A stretch of DNA of 64,000 bases from Albula goreensis (lineage: Eukaryota > Chordata > Actinopteri > Albuliformes > Albulidae), in the NCBI GenBank assembly GCA_022829145.1, contig CM040761.1, positions 994,768-1,058,767 of the forward strand, in the 5' to 3' direction. Under the pieces are notes generated by a model. The model saw only the letters and a list, made by a program, of their open reading frames with translations, was not told where the DNA came from and did not search any database. The translations under genes were made by a program, and so were the position numbers. Below are positions 32,901 to 43,709 of this stretch, one piece after another; position 1 is the first letter of the stretch; each line of letters opens with the position of its first letter.

Positions 32901-35900
32901 GAATGCACACTGTGAGCAGCACACAGGACACTACAGCTTAATATAAAGCCACTTACAGGAGTCCAAGTTCTTCTGGACACTTTTTGTTGTGAAGCAGACT
33001 TTCAGCAGTTTGCTGTCTGATTTTTCTTGTCAATGAATCATACCAGCAGGTCCTGGCCTGGATATAATATTCAGAGCAGTTTGTTTGTGCGTTGTATTCA
33101 GTATTGTTCCAAAGAAACCCTAATGTACATGACACTACATGTGATATCTCCTCAAAAACATTTCCAAAGTTTTAAAGAAAAACTGTGTAAATTTTCAGCT
33201 GTAATTTGGAAACATGTTTACCAATTTTGTATACAAAGTTTGAGAACTAGAGTTATATTTGTTATATCCATTGCCGTTTTTAATCCGTCAACTGTAAAAC
33301 ATAAATTAGCCTACAATAATATGTAGTTATAACAAATACTGCATATCTTTGTAAAGATAAATATTAGGTTACTATTACAAAATTAAACTGGAAACAATTT
33401 ACCCCATTTACATCAATTACATCAAACTGTCAATTAATTTGTTTTATTGTTAAACAAGGAAGATGAATGGGAACAGGTTGAAAATTATATGTATAAAGGT
33501 AGTTTGTTCCTCCCTTGTTTTGAGTTGACCAGCTGCCACTGGTTCATAGGAATGGTGACCTTGGGGTAGTTATTTCTCAACCATTTAAGGAAAAGGGACA
33601 TGTGATGGGTGTGGTCAGATGATAAGCAATGTGTATATTGTGATTTTCCTTCAGTTAAAGAGAGAGGAAGGCCAGTGACTGTGGTGTACGTGCCATCACA
33701 TCTATACCACATGGTGTTTGAACTTTTCAAGGTAGGAAAAAACAAAGTCTGAACCTGAATGCACACTATGATCTTGATTTCATAGATTAGAACATATCCT
33801 GTTATTGTGGTTACCTGTCTTGTAAAGTGTTGCCATGATACAAAAGTTTGGACTTTTTTGGCATCACAATATTGATTTGGAAATAATTATCACAAAAAGA
33901 GAACATCATATTTTCTTTACAATTGGTGGCTAGCTAGCTGGTTAAGCATTGTTTGCTCATGTTACCCTCAGATGCCTATACCTAGTGAATCAAACATATT
34001 CCCAGTCTCAGCAAAAATGTTGCAAGCTCCCTGAAGCTGACATTTACACCAGGGTTGCCATTTGAGCTTCACAATGTCAAACCTGAGGTAGTGAGCACAA
34101 AGCATGCAGGCAGGCCTCTGAGCAGTTTCCTGCACTCTTCCTGCACCTGAATGGGCTTTTGATTAGAGAAAGCTAAAGAAAGCTGTCAAAGATGGAGGTG
34201 GATTTGTTAGGGTATGGGCAGTCATGTTGAGGGGTAGATTGGTCCATTAGTTTAGCCTGCATTGTAGAATTATGGCCATGTCATGCAACAGTACTGTAGG
34301 TGACCATGTGTTTTATATGGTGTTAACATATTTATTTTGTAACTCATAAGACTGTAGAGCATTTTCTCTTAAGTTTTCTTAACACGTAGTTACACTTCCT
34401 AGAGGAAAATAAAAGCTTAATGGATATGTGTGATATGGTCAGATGGAGTAACATGAGGTGGTCTGTGCAGTGGAGGCCAGTAACCGCTCTGCCTGTGTAC
34501 TGTAACCTGCAGAACGCAATGCGTGCCACAATGGAGCTGCACGAGGACGCACTGGAGTACCCCCCCGTGCACGCTCACGTTGCGCTGGGAACCGAAGACC
34601 TCACAGTCAAGGTACAGCATAGCACCTGCCTGAGGTCACACTGTGACCCAAACTTCAGGCCAGTACTGCTGAGTCTTGCTGCTGTGTTTTACAGGTGAGT
34701 GATCGTGGAGGGGGCGTCCCATTGAGGAAGATTGACAGGTTATTCACCTACACCTACTCCACTGCTCCTCGGCCACGGATGGAGACGTCACGGGCCACGC
34801 CCCTGGTGAGTCAGCAGGGTCACCCCTGGCCACGCCCTGGTGAGTTGGCAGGGCCATGCCCCTGGCCACCATGTCCCGTGGTGAGTCGGCAGGGTCACGC
34901 CCCTGGCCAAGCCCCTGGTGAGTTTGCAGGCTGGCAGTGTTCCTAGGCACACCCTCTCTTGCCCCTGCTGTCTTGTGTCTCTCTTGTTTAGGGCCTTCTG
35001 TATGTCAAACACTCGATTTCCCCCTGCTGTGTTCGCTAGAAACTGCGCAAAGACAGGCCCCTTTGCCTTATTTGGATTTAAATGTAGCTTAGGTTTTACT
35101 TAATCAGTGCAGAGTGAAATTGTTATCTAAATGCTTGCCTTTTTGGTATCAGTGATAAGAGTTCGCTAAGTGTTAAGGTGTGAGTGTGATTGTGAACTGT
35201 GCTCAGGTAACTGGTGGGGTTCCTGTGGTGTTCCCTGCAGGCTGGTTATGGATATGGCCTGCCAATCTCCCGGCTGTACGCTCGCTACTTTCAAGGTGAT
35301 CTAAAACTGTACTCCCTGGAAGGCTACGGCACGGACGCTGTCATTTATATCCGGGTAAGACAACAGAACTGCAATGATTATAATTAAAACATTTTTTTTT
35401 ACTATATTTTCCCTCTTAATGTGGAATGACCAGTAGTTGTATTCGTAATGTACCTAATGTTTGTTTCATTTTTACTGATTTTCCTCAAATAATTCCCACA
35501 TTTTTGTAAAAGGGCAACTGATTTAAACCAGTTATTGCTCAGGTTTTGTTGTTCATAAACCCAGAAATGTTTGCAACATGAGATTGTGATTATATTTTGG
35601 TAAATGGTGTCCTCTGCTGATCCCTGACAAAGGCGTAGCTGGACAGCAGGGGTGTCAAACTCGGTTTGATCAAGGGCCAAATTGTAATTCTGTGTCTCAC
35701 CCGCGGGCCAAAAAAACCAAAAAAACTCCATCAACCAAATAGGCTAAATAGTGTTAAATTAACAACAAACAAACATTCACCATTATATTGCATTGACTGT
35801 AGTTTACTTGGAACTTAACAACAAAGGAATGCATGGTGCAAAGATGTTGAGCTGTGTGGCCTTCTGTTTCTGTTTACTTACCTAAGTGACTTTTTGTACT

Positions 35901-37350
35901 TTTTTGTGTGTTTTGCTTCTCTTTTTTTGTTTGGGTAGTGGAAAAAAATGTTTACATATTCCATGGTGTTTAATCAAGTGCAGTGACAATTGCAACAGCC
36001 ACAGTGCATAGCTAACTAGCCTATCTATTTGCTGCTCTCACCGGAGACCTGGCACCGTTTGTGCAGAGTAGGTTTGTTGATGTTTGGACTGATGTCTTTT
36101 TAACATCCAACAGCTCCTCAGTGGCCGATAGGTCAGGGTTTACTCCCGAATAAAAATCCATCATAAATGTCCATGTTTTCTGGACAGACTGAATCTGTTT
36201 GCTGTTTCAGATAGCTGTTGTTTCTTCTCATTGACTGGAGACTACCTCACAGACTTTGACCATGCACTGCTTTAAAAAAGCATCCAAAAGACCTGGAAGA
36301 TTTCACTGTTTTGTGGCATGTGATAAAACTTACTTTTACAGTAGCATATCTCTGTCTTTTGGCTGCAGTGAACATATTCTGTTGTAATTCAAGCGATTTT
36401 ATTTATTTTTTTTTTTTTTTAAATCAATCGGTTTTTGGCGCTTCTCTGAGTTCACGAACATTAATCTAGCTGCTATTACTTCGGAATCAGGAGCAAATGC
36501 TAGATGTCAGGTTCCCACGGTGCAGGCGCTTCTCACATGCTGCATGATGGGATTTGAAGTTAAATCTTAAACTATGTTATTGCGGGCCAAACCGTATGTG
36601 TTTGGATAATATTTAAGAGGGCTGTATGAAAGAACAGGTGTGTGTGGCCAGTGGGCCTTCAGTTTGATAACCCTTGCTGTATAGTCTCAGTTTGATGCAC
36701 TGTTTCAGTATCTCTTTCAAAGCCTACACTGAAAAGCAACGTAAACGCATTTAAATGTGCATCAGTTTCTCCTGTTTTTAGCCTTTCATGTTTCCAAACA
36801 GTTTTGACCCGTAAAGACCTAGAAAATCCTGGATATGTGTAGAACAGGGGTGTCAAACTCCAGTCCTGGAGGGCCGCAGTGTCTGCGGGTTTTTGTTCTT
36901 TCCTTTCGATTGGCAGCCATTTTTGGCCTTGTAAACCAGGGTGACTCTTTAGCCAACCAGTGATTTTAATTAATTAAGTGCTAAAACACACCAAAAACCA
37001 GCTACCACTGCGGCCCTCCAGGACTGCAGTTTGACACCCCTGGTGTAGAAGATGATCACATAGATGGGCCTCATCCACAGACCAGAGCAGTGCCAATGTG
37101 TGGTATCACTAAATCAGCTGCTTAGACCTATAAATTAATAGCTTTTTGTCTTTATAAGCTTGTCTCCCACTCTTCCCCATCATGTTATTCATGTACTTTT
37201 TTCATGCAGGCATTATCCACTGAGTCCATAGAAAGGCTTCCTGTTTACAACAAGTCAGCCTGGAGACACTACAAGACGATGCACGAGGCAGACGACTGGT
37301 GTGTGCCCAGCAAAGAGCCCAAGGACATGACCACCTTCCGCAGTTTCTAG
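26050..37350 (+). CDS. pdk1: Pyruvate dehydrogenase kinase 1, complete, 11 coding exons
   Basis: Mitochondrial matrix protein kinase that phosphorylates the pyruvate dehydrogenase E1-alpha subunit and switches the complex off. Exons: 26050-26158, 26364-26505, 27371-27442, 27563-27747, 28051-28146, 31550-31627, 33655-33731, 34513-34611, 34695-34805, 35241-35354, 37210-37350. Total 1,224 nt, 407 codons plus TAG, all phases consistent. The N-terminal helical domain contains [17 protein letters not shown] and the conserved [14 protein letters not shown]. The GHKL ATPase domain shows the N-box ([12 protein letters not shown]), the G1 box [11 protein letters not shown] and the glycine-rich [12 protein letters not shown]. 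The C-terminal EADDWCVPS carries the DW motif. METSRA and [10 protein letters not shown] favour PDK1 over PDK2/3/4. The start ATG has an in-frame stop at 25999-26001 and no ATG between. The N-terminus is short, PDK2/3-like, without the longer leader of human PDK1. Confidence 0.96.
26822..26935. repeat. TG/TA microsatellite
   Basis: Alternating TG then a long TA tract with occasional TTTA interruptions, in pdk1 intron 2. Confidence 0.95.
30050..30963 (-). mobile_element. 5'-truncated non-LTR retrotransposon (LINE) 3' end
   Basis: On the minus strand, 30963-30478 encodes 161 residues typical of the region after the reverse-transcriptase catalytic core of L2/Rex-like LINEs: [33 protein letters not shown], and a [14 protein letters not shown] stretch. 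Downstream comes a 3'UTR ending at about 30050 with GGGCTCCCTCGAAAAAGAGA and AATAAATAAA. The catalytic domain and endonuclease are absent, so the copy is dead on arrival. It lies antisense in pdk1 intron 5. Confidence 0.75.
34806..34925 (+). repeat. Minisatellite built from the end of pdk1 exon 9 plus its splice donor
   Basis: Exon 9 ends at 34805 with GCCACGCCCCTG|GTGAGT. The same junction recurs with small changes, giving GTGAGT at 34806, 34840, 34881 and 34918 (spacings 34, 41, 37). Each is preceded by a copy of the CACGCCCCTG exon end and followed by a GGCAGGGTCA-type spacer. The third donor would add 75 nt in frame with no stop; the second and fourth would shift frame. Confidence 0.9.
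35647..36676. mobile_element. hAT-type DNA transposon relic, about 1.03 kb
   Basis: The left end CAGGGGTGTCAAACTCGGTT and the right end, which reads CAAGGGTTATCAAACTGAAG in reverse complement, form imperfect terminal inverted repeats. The flanking 8-mers are CTGGACAG (35639-35646) and CTGTATAG (36677-36684), matching at 6 of 8 positions, consistent with an old 8-bp hAT duplication. No transposase frame is intact. In pdk1 intron 10. Confidence 0.7.
36845..37042. mobile_element. hAT-type MITE, 198 bp, with perfect target-site duplication
   Basis: It starts CAGGGGTGTCAAACTCCAGT and ends with the near-complement ACTGCAGTTTGACACCCCTG. The outer part, including CCTGGAGGGCCGCAGTG, folds into a long hairpin. 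It is flanked on both sides by GTGTAGAA (36837-36844 and 37043-37050), a perfect 8-bp duplication diagnostic of hAT insertion. In pdk1 intron 10, 168 bp before the last exon. Confidence 0.93.
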
Positions 37351-38975
37351 CTGCAGGGGGGCTCTGGGGCTCATGGGAGAAGAGTTTCACAGAACTCAAA
37401 TACAACAGCTAACTTTTTAAAATAGCATACACTGTTTGTTTTTAAATAAGCTTTAAGTGACAGGTAAATGTACTAGTGCCATACGTTTCCTGCAGAACTT
37501 GTTAGCAGACTGCTATGAGTCTTTTTTTTTTTTTTTAATGATACAATTGAATTCAAAGTGCTTCAAAATATAGATTTAAATGTACCAGCATTTCTTATAG
37601 ATGTTGCAATAACAAGCTGATTGGTTTTCATGAGTTTGGGATTTTTGTTGTGAATTTTGGGTTTTAAAAATATTCCATGATATTGAGTGCATTTGGCAAC
37701 GGGGCTGGTTTGACTGAACGGGAATGTGTATTGCTCATGTTCGTAATGTGGCTGATGTTTCTGAATGAATGGGAGTGTGTGTTACTCTTCTTCCTAATGA
37801 GAGTTAATGTGCAGGCAGGACGCAACAGTGTGCTGCAAACAGGGCGTACTCAATCTCTCCAGCTGATTCGTTTTTATTTCAATATCATCAATTTCCAGTA
37901 TCACTTCCAGGACTTCTAATGAAACAGAAATAATGAGCCTGGTATGGACTCAGTATGAAAGGACTGCAAAACTGTTTCCAGTGTTTTTCCTGAATGTAAG
38001 CGGTGTGTGAAGCTCCAGAAGCTCACCCCAGCGTCCCTTACACTGCCTCCGTGTGTCTGCCAGCCCACAAAGCAAATGATGAGCATGGTTTTAGTCAACA
38101 TAAACGTGTTTTACTGCCCTTTTTTAAATGCTGCTCTTATCACAGTTAATTACTTATTTGATTGAAATTGGACCACTAGGAGTAATTCAAAATATGCCAT
38201 AGCTGGCCATTTTTAATTCACTTATGGTGAACAATACAATTTCTGCAAGAACACAAGCCTAATGTAGTACATGCACAGCATATGTGGAGGCGTTTTGGCA
38301 GCTGTTCCTGTTTGAGGTGTTAGTGTTGTGTGTTTTTGATTCTGGACTGTGCCAGTATGACTGTGGCAGCACCGTAGGGGCACAGGGAGGCGTAATCCCA
38401 TTACTTGGGTCCCATTGACCCCACCAAGGAGAGAGGGATCAGTCAGCTGAATGTCATCATGCATCATTGGCCCTCCTTTAGCCAATCAGGCACCCAGTCT
38501 GCCTGCAGTATCAGGTTACACCATGTGCTCTCTCAGTGCAGGTGCATGAGCTAACCAAGGAAAGGCAGCGGCTCACACTATGCTCTGGAGGCCAGTGAAA
38601 GCTTGTTGGCACTCCTGATTGTAACAACGAGCACTGAAAATGTGGCATTCCAAACTGGGAGTAAAATAAGTGTTTGTGATATACAAATGCCCTGAACAAG
38701 GACCATTGAGGACAGATCTTTTGTGTTTTGGACCATAGTTAAAGTTATTTAGAGATGGAGGGATTACAGCAGAACACAATCACTGAACAGGTAAGAATGT
38801 ATGTGTCCATGTATGTGCAGTGTCATGTTTCCCCAGTGTGTGGAAGGGCCCCTGTGCTCTCATCCAGCCTGTGTGAGCACATTGCTGTTTGCTCCAGTTG
38901 TTTTTGCATGTATAAAAGTGAAAGATTATTCAGTATTGTGCTTCGTGAAAGATTTTGTAAAATAAACTGATGACA
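37351..38975 (+). other. pdk1: Probable pdk1 3'UTR
   Basis: Follows the TAG stop. The first strong plus-strand AATAAA that I see is at 38961-38966 (GTAAAATAAACTGATG), which would give a UTR of about 1.6 kb; an earlier non-canonical site is possible. Open frames inside (such as 37677-37919) have no recognisable product. Confidence 0.4.
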
Positions 38976-40099
38976 CTGGCTTACTGACATATGAAATTCA
39001 TTTTGTCAAGGTTTCTACAGCAGTGGGTATAGATAGAAAAAGTGAAATATTAGGATGTCAATATTGTTGTACATCCAATGCTGAGGTTGAAAGGTGCTAA
39101 AATTATGATCTGTTTCAGATATCAAACAGGAACTACAGTTAGTGCAAATGAACATGCCACGACATGAGAATTTATTAGCTGCTCTTACTGCATGTGCCCA
39201 GGGCCACACCTCGCAGCCTAGCTCTCATATGGCACAGTTGGAGGGATTTGCTGCAGAATTCCTTTGTTTAAATTAGTTTTTTACATTTAATGTCCAGTAG
39301 TACATTTGATCAGACAATACATTAGAAAGTGCTTCACACAAAGATATACAAGGACAGATGGTCTAGCTTGCTGTGAGACAGATGTACATATGTATCATGC
39401 GGACTGGTAGAATCTGCTGTTACAGTCTGATATTTACTTGTGTCTATACATTCTCCTGGTCAACAAGGACATGTACAAGAGAATTTCCAAGAATATCTAC
39501 CTTGAATGTCATTGCAGAGATTAATGTTAGTTACACTGGACCACAGCATCCTTAGCCTTGTATTTCCCTGCATGGAAAAAACACCATGTAAACTTTGATT
39601 TCTTTTTGAAAAGTGGTCCCATACAATTGGCTATTCTACTTGGTAGAAATAGTACACCTACATCCCAAATTTGCCACTGTCATATGAAAATGCATTGAAA
39701 GAATATAAAACCTTTTATTTATACATTTAAAACCTTGTCACCCTTTTGTAGCTGTAAAAGACAATATAGTGCTTTTATTTCAATAACTGTACAAAGTTCC
39801 TGTAAGAAAAGATCTGTACATAGCTACAAGTAATATTCTCACCAAAAAAACTACACATAGAAAGTAGCATTCATTCAACTCTGTTCTCATTGGAAGCGCA
39901 TGTGTGAAAATCTATTCTGCAGCACCACACTCAGCGCAGCCATGAGGTGCCGTCTGAAAGATAATACCTCTGAATATGAAGTCTTTATAGGAGCTCTAGT
40001 AGTTTTACAGTTTTGCCTTAGACAAATGCAATCTGTTGAGCTGTAGGATTAACATGAATAAAATGTACAGTCCTGCCCCAGCAGCAGAGGGAGCTCAAC

Positions 40100-40520
40100 A
40101 GCGCCATACTGGGGGGTAGAGCCCATCCCAGCACCACACTGTGGGGTAGAGCCCATCCCAGCAGCACACTGGGGGGTAGAGCCCATCCCAGCAGCCCACT
40201 GGAGGGTAGAGCCCATCCCAGCAGCCCACTGGAGGTTAGAGCCCATCCCAGCAGCACACTAGAGGGTAGAGCCCATCCCAGCAGCACACTGGGGGGTAAA
40301 GCCCATCCCAGCAGCACACTGGAGGGTAGAGCCCATCCCAGCAGCCCACTGGGGGGTAAAGCCCATCCCAGCAGCACACTGGAGGGTAGAGCCCATCCCA
40401 GCAGCCCACTGGGGGGTACAGCCCATCCCAGCAGCACACTGGAGGGTAGAGCCCATCCCAGCAGCCCACTGGAGGTTAGAGCCCATCCCAGCAGCACACT
40501 GGGGGGTAGAGCCCATCCCA
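40100..40520. repeat. Minisatellite, 30-bp unit, 14 copies
   Basis: Units of exactly 30 bp contain TAGAGCCCATCCCAGCAGCA and CACTGGGGGG. The period is a multiple of three, giving long open minus-strand frames with a 10-residue period (LLGWALPSSV). It lies 3' of the ppp1r9a-like stop, probably in its 3'UTR. Confidence 0.93.
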
Positions 40521-40562
40521 GCCCTGTGGCTGGGATGGGCTCTACCCCCAGCCACAGGGCTG
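40502..40562. repeat. Two overlapping perfect inverted repeats
   Basis: Arms 40502-40521 and 40530-40549 are 20-bp perfect complements with an 8-base loop; the left arm is the last minisatellite unit. A second 16-bp pair, 40519-40534 with 40547-40562, overlaps it, so the RNA or single strand could switch between two alternative hairpins. Confidence 0.9.
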
Positions 40563-40900
40563 CTCACTGGCTGTAGGTTTGGAGGAGCAGGACTGGAGAA
40601 GGGGATGACTGCACTGAGGCTGACAGTGCTACAATAAAATTATGAACCTGTGATAATAAATTCATTTAAAAAGTATAAAAAATCTATTTGTTATAGGATT
40701 TCCTGTTACAGTAATCACTGTTAATTATCAGTACGTACCATATAGAAGTACACAGAAAGTTTTTGGGAAGCTATATGTGTGGAGATGTCACCTTATTGCT
40801 GCATGATGTGTATGGAAGGGTAAAACGGCAGTTGTGGTGAGCCTGCCAGAGCAGAATGGGCCGGTGGAACGGGGCTGCCAAGGGAACTGGGGGCTGCTGC

Positions 40901-43709
40901 TCAGCATGCAGAGTCACTGCTGAGGGGCAGTTTCCCGCTTCGTCTCGCCTCCTTCTCCTCCATCACCTTTTTCTCCTTCTTCTCCTTCTTTTCACGCTGT
41001 TTCTCCAGCTTCTCCTGGGCCTTCCGCATGTCCCTCAGCTTTTTCTTGATGGTGGCACGGTCACTCTGGCTGGAAACACCCAGTGCCTGTGGAGAGGTTC
41101 AGCATCTCATTTTAAAGACATGGTCTCGGTACGCTGCATGCCACTTTTCAGCCAGTTTCTGCAGATAAATTTGCACTGAGACTGGTCTGAACCCTTCAAA
41201 GTCATCAATGGCAACCATGACCCATGGAACAGAGACTTGAAACTGGATTCATAGCAAAGTAATGTATGTATTTCTCCATTAGGTGGCAGTCAAAGCCTCA
41301 GAAAACAGCAGGTGCAACCATGCCTCCTTACGCACTGCACTCAGGTCACTAAAACACTGTGTGCAGCCAGGTAATTTATTTTTTTGAAGGAGAGTGGCCA
41401 GTCCACCCTCCTTACTTATGTTTTCTTTATTTAAAGAGTCGTAAGGCAAAGAGGGAATTCAGAGAGGAAGGTCAGAGCTGGGTCTTGAACCTGGGTCTCT
41501 TAGGAACATATATGGTTGAGATAGATAAATATACAGGGGACCCAGAGTACACAGAACCCCTCAGGACCAGGGATGAGTCAGATCACTTAAAATGACATCA
41601 AAATTCAAGTACTTTTCATTATTTTGTTAAGAAATACAATTATAGCATAATTTTTCCTTACCAGTAACACCAGCTGGATCCCTGATGTGTGTATGTGTGT
41701 CTGATATAGATCCAGACTAACCCCACTGTGGCAGTGCTGAGATGGATCCCTGGATGCTGCTCGTGTAACAGTGGGTAAAAGGACAGATTCCCTACCTTGA
41801 GCCTGTCACTGTCCAGATGGATGAGCTGGTGGCCATCAATGTGCTTGGCTGTGAACTCGGGTGTGTACTGGTCCAGGTTCATGCCCATTAGCCAATGGCA
41901 GACCTGCTGATTGGTCCACTCTGAGACTGGGCGGCTCTGCCACTGGTACTCCTTACCAACAGGGACAGCGTCATCATCCAGGGTCTAACGTACATACACA
42001 CGCACAGAGACAGACAGGCACAGAATCATTAAGTCCCCTTCTCACTAAGGCTAACCTGCTCAGCCTCAGTGATGGATTCCTGACACTCCCAAACAGTCAG
42101 AAATACCTGAACTGAGAGTAATGCGGAGAGAAACCCAGTGCTACTCAAAGCAGCAAGAATTTCACCCTGCTGTACGTACACTCTGCTGTATGTTCATGCT
42201 GATTCCCCCTGCATAAAGCTAATTGTGGTGTAACTGTTTGACAGCCCCTGTATCCTAAAAAATAAAGTTGGCATGAAATAGTTGTGTGACACTTTCTAAC
42301 CCTCGTGTTCACTATATTCTTAATGGGGGAAGGGGAAAAACCATTTTTGATAGCTAATTTGTGAACTTGGTATTACAGTGAAGTTGTCCAGCTAATGGGG
42401 TCAGCCTGAGATTCTGCTGTGTGCTTCTTGGCCTGCCAGTTACATCTGACTCCAATGAACTAACACAAGTTTAATTAGCCTGCAAGACTGCAACCATAAA
42501 AGCTCCATGTTCAGCATAAAGGAACCGGTCTGAAATAGGGTATAGCAGAAGCATCTTTTAAGTGCTGGTATTTTAAGTTGTTTGTGTCACACTAAAAACC
42601 ACATTTACCATCCCGGGCCACAGGATTTAAAATGAATCATGTACAGTGAATGCTTACTTTATGGGTACATTATGTAAGATTAAGATATGTACAGTAACAT
42701 TAAAAACTAAATATAAATCCTGAAACATGACTTCGACACAGATCAGAGATGGATAGGAGCAGCTGCTGGTTTGATTTGCATGTGCTACACACAATGATCC
42801 TCTTAATCTGACCATTTCAGCACTGCATGCTTCAGCACTCTGTATAATGCACATCTGTATGCAGCCCCACAGTCCAGTGGATCACCATGGCTGAGAAAAC
42901 CCAAAGCTGTGCAGTTCAGAGACAGATTTTCCTGCATGCGCTGTCAGGGAGGGGACATTACATCAGGGCAGGTTAAAATGTGGAGCAGACAGAAATGAGG
43001 TCATTGCAGTCAGAAAGGAGTCTGAATGGTTCCTGTGTCTCTGCACTCTCTCTTCCCTCTCGCTGCTGCCTGGGGTTTTACCTGTCCAGGCTCATTTTAA
43101 AGAGGCAGGAGCCTCACCTTGCGCAATGCATTCTGGGCGAGTAAGTGTGCACCCCCCACAGAGTCAATAAAGGTGCTTGGCAACAAGCAAAGGCTGCATA
43201 TGTAGAAGCAGTGAGGCAATGAGGCAGACAAATGCAAATAAAAAGGTGCAATGCAAGTCTTCAACAACTATACAAAAAGACATACAGTAATAAGAGTAAT
43301 GACTCATATAGAACCTGTATGAAAGAGCAGTGTGGGCCAGCATTAAATATAAAGGACCTACAAGTTAGACTCTCCTCTGATGAGCTCCTCGCCTGTGTCC
43401 CTAGTGTCTGCTTTCTGGGGCACAGGCTGCACAAAGCCTTACAGCACAGACTGCGCAGAAAGCATGCTAAGGGCAGCTCGCAGGCGTGCAGTGAGGAATG
43501 TAAAAGGAGTATTATTTTTATTGTTTTTTTTTTTTTTTGCCAGACATTGCAGACTAGGCAACACAGACAGGAGCAGTGCTGTAGCAACTCACCTCATTGG
43601 AAGAGAAGGTTAAAGTGTGCGAGCGCCCAGACAGACTGGGCTCCGCTACTAGCCCTGTCAAGTCTGAACTGGGACTGCCAGGGTTTGAATCATCTATGAC
43701 AGATAAACT
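40901..43709 (-). CDS. ppp1r9a-like: ppp1r9a-like C-terminal exons with SAM domain
   Basis: Exon 43593-43709 reads [20 protein letters not shown] and [14 protein letters not shown]. Exon 41796-41984 starts [20 protein letters not shown] and contains most of the SAM domain: [19 protein letters not shown] and ITGHQL-type [16 protein letters not shown]. Exon 40901-41086 completes it ([20 protein letters not shown]) and ends in a Lys/Glu-rich helix. The three exons are 117, 189 and 186 nt, all phase 0, so each could be skipped without a frame change. Confidence 0.93.

Larger units (their letters stand above)
39714..40900 (-). other. ppp1r9a-like: Probable ppp1r9a-like 3'UTR
   Basis: Region after the TGA stop on the minus strand. 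Candidate AATAAA signals read on the minus strand lie at 39774-39779 and 39714-39719. The UTR would contain the 30-bp minisatellite and the inverted repeat at 40502-40562. Confidence 0.4.

Noticed and set aside
40018..40497. 159-codon minus-strand frame of GWALPSSVLL-type repeats
   Set aside because: Produced by the 30-bp minisatellite; all frames are similarly open and it lies after the ppp1r9a-like stop.
41430..41510. Possible tRNA-derived SINE (B-box-like GGTTCAAGAC on the minus strand)
   Set aside because: No A-box, no tail and no second copy in the window; a ten-base match is not enough.
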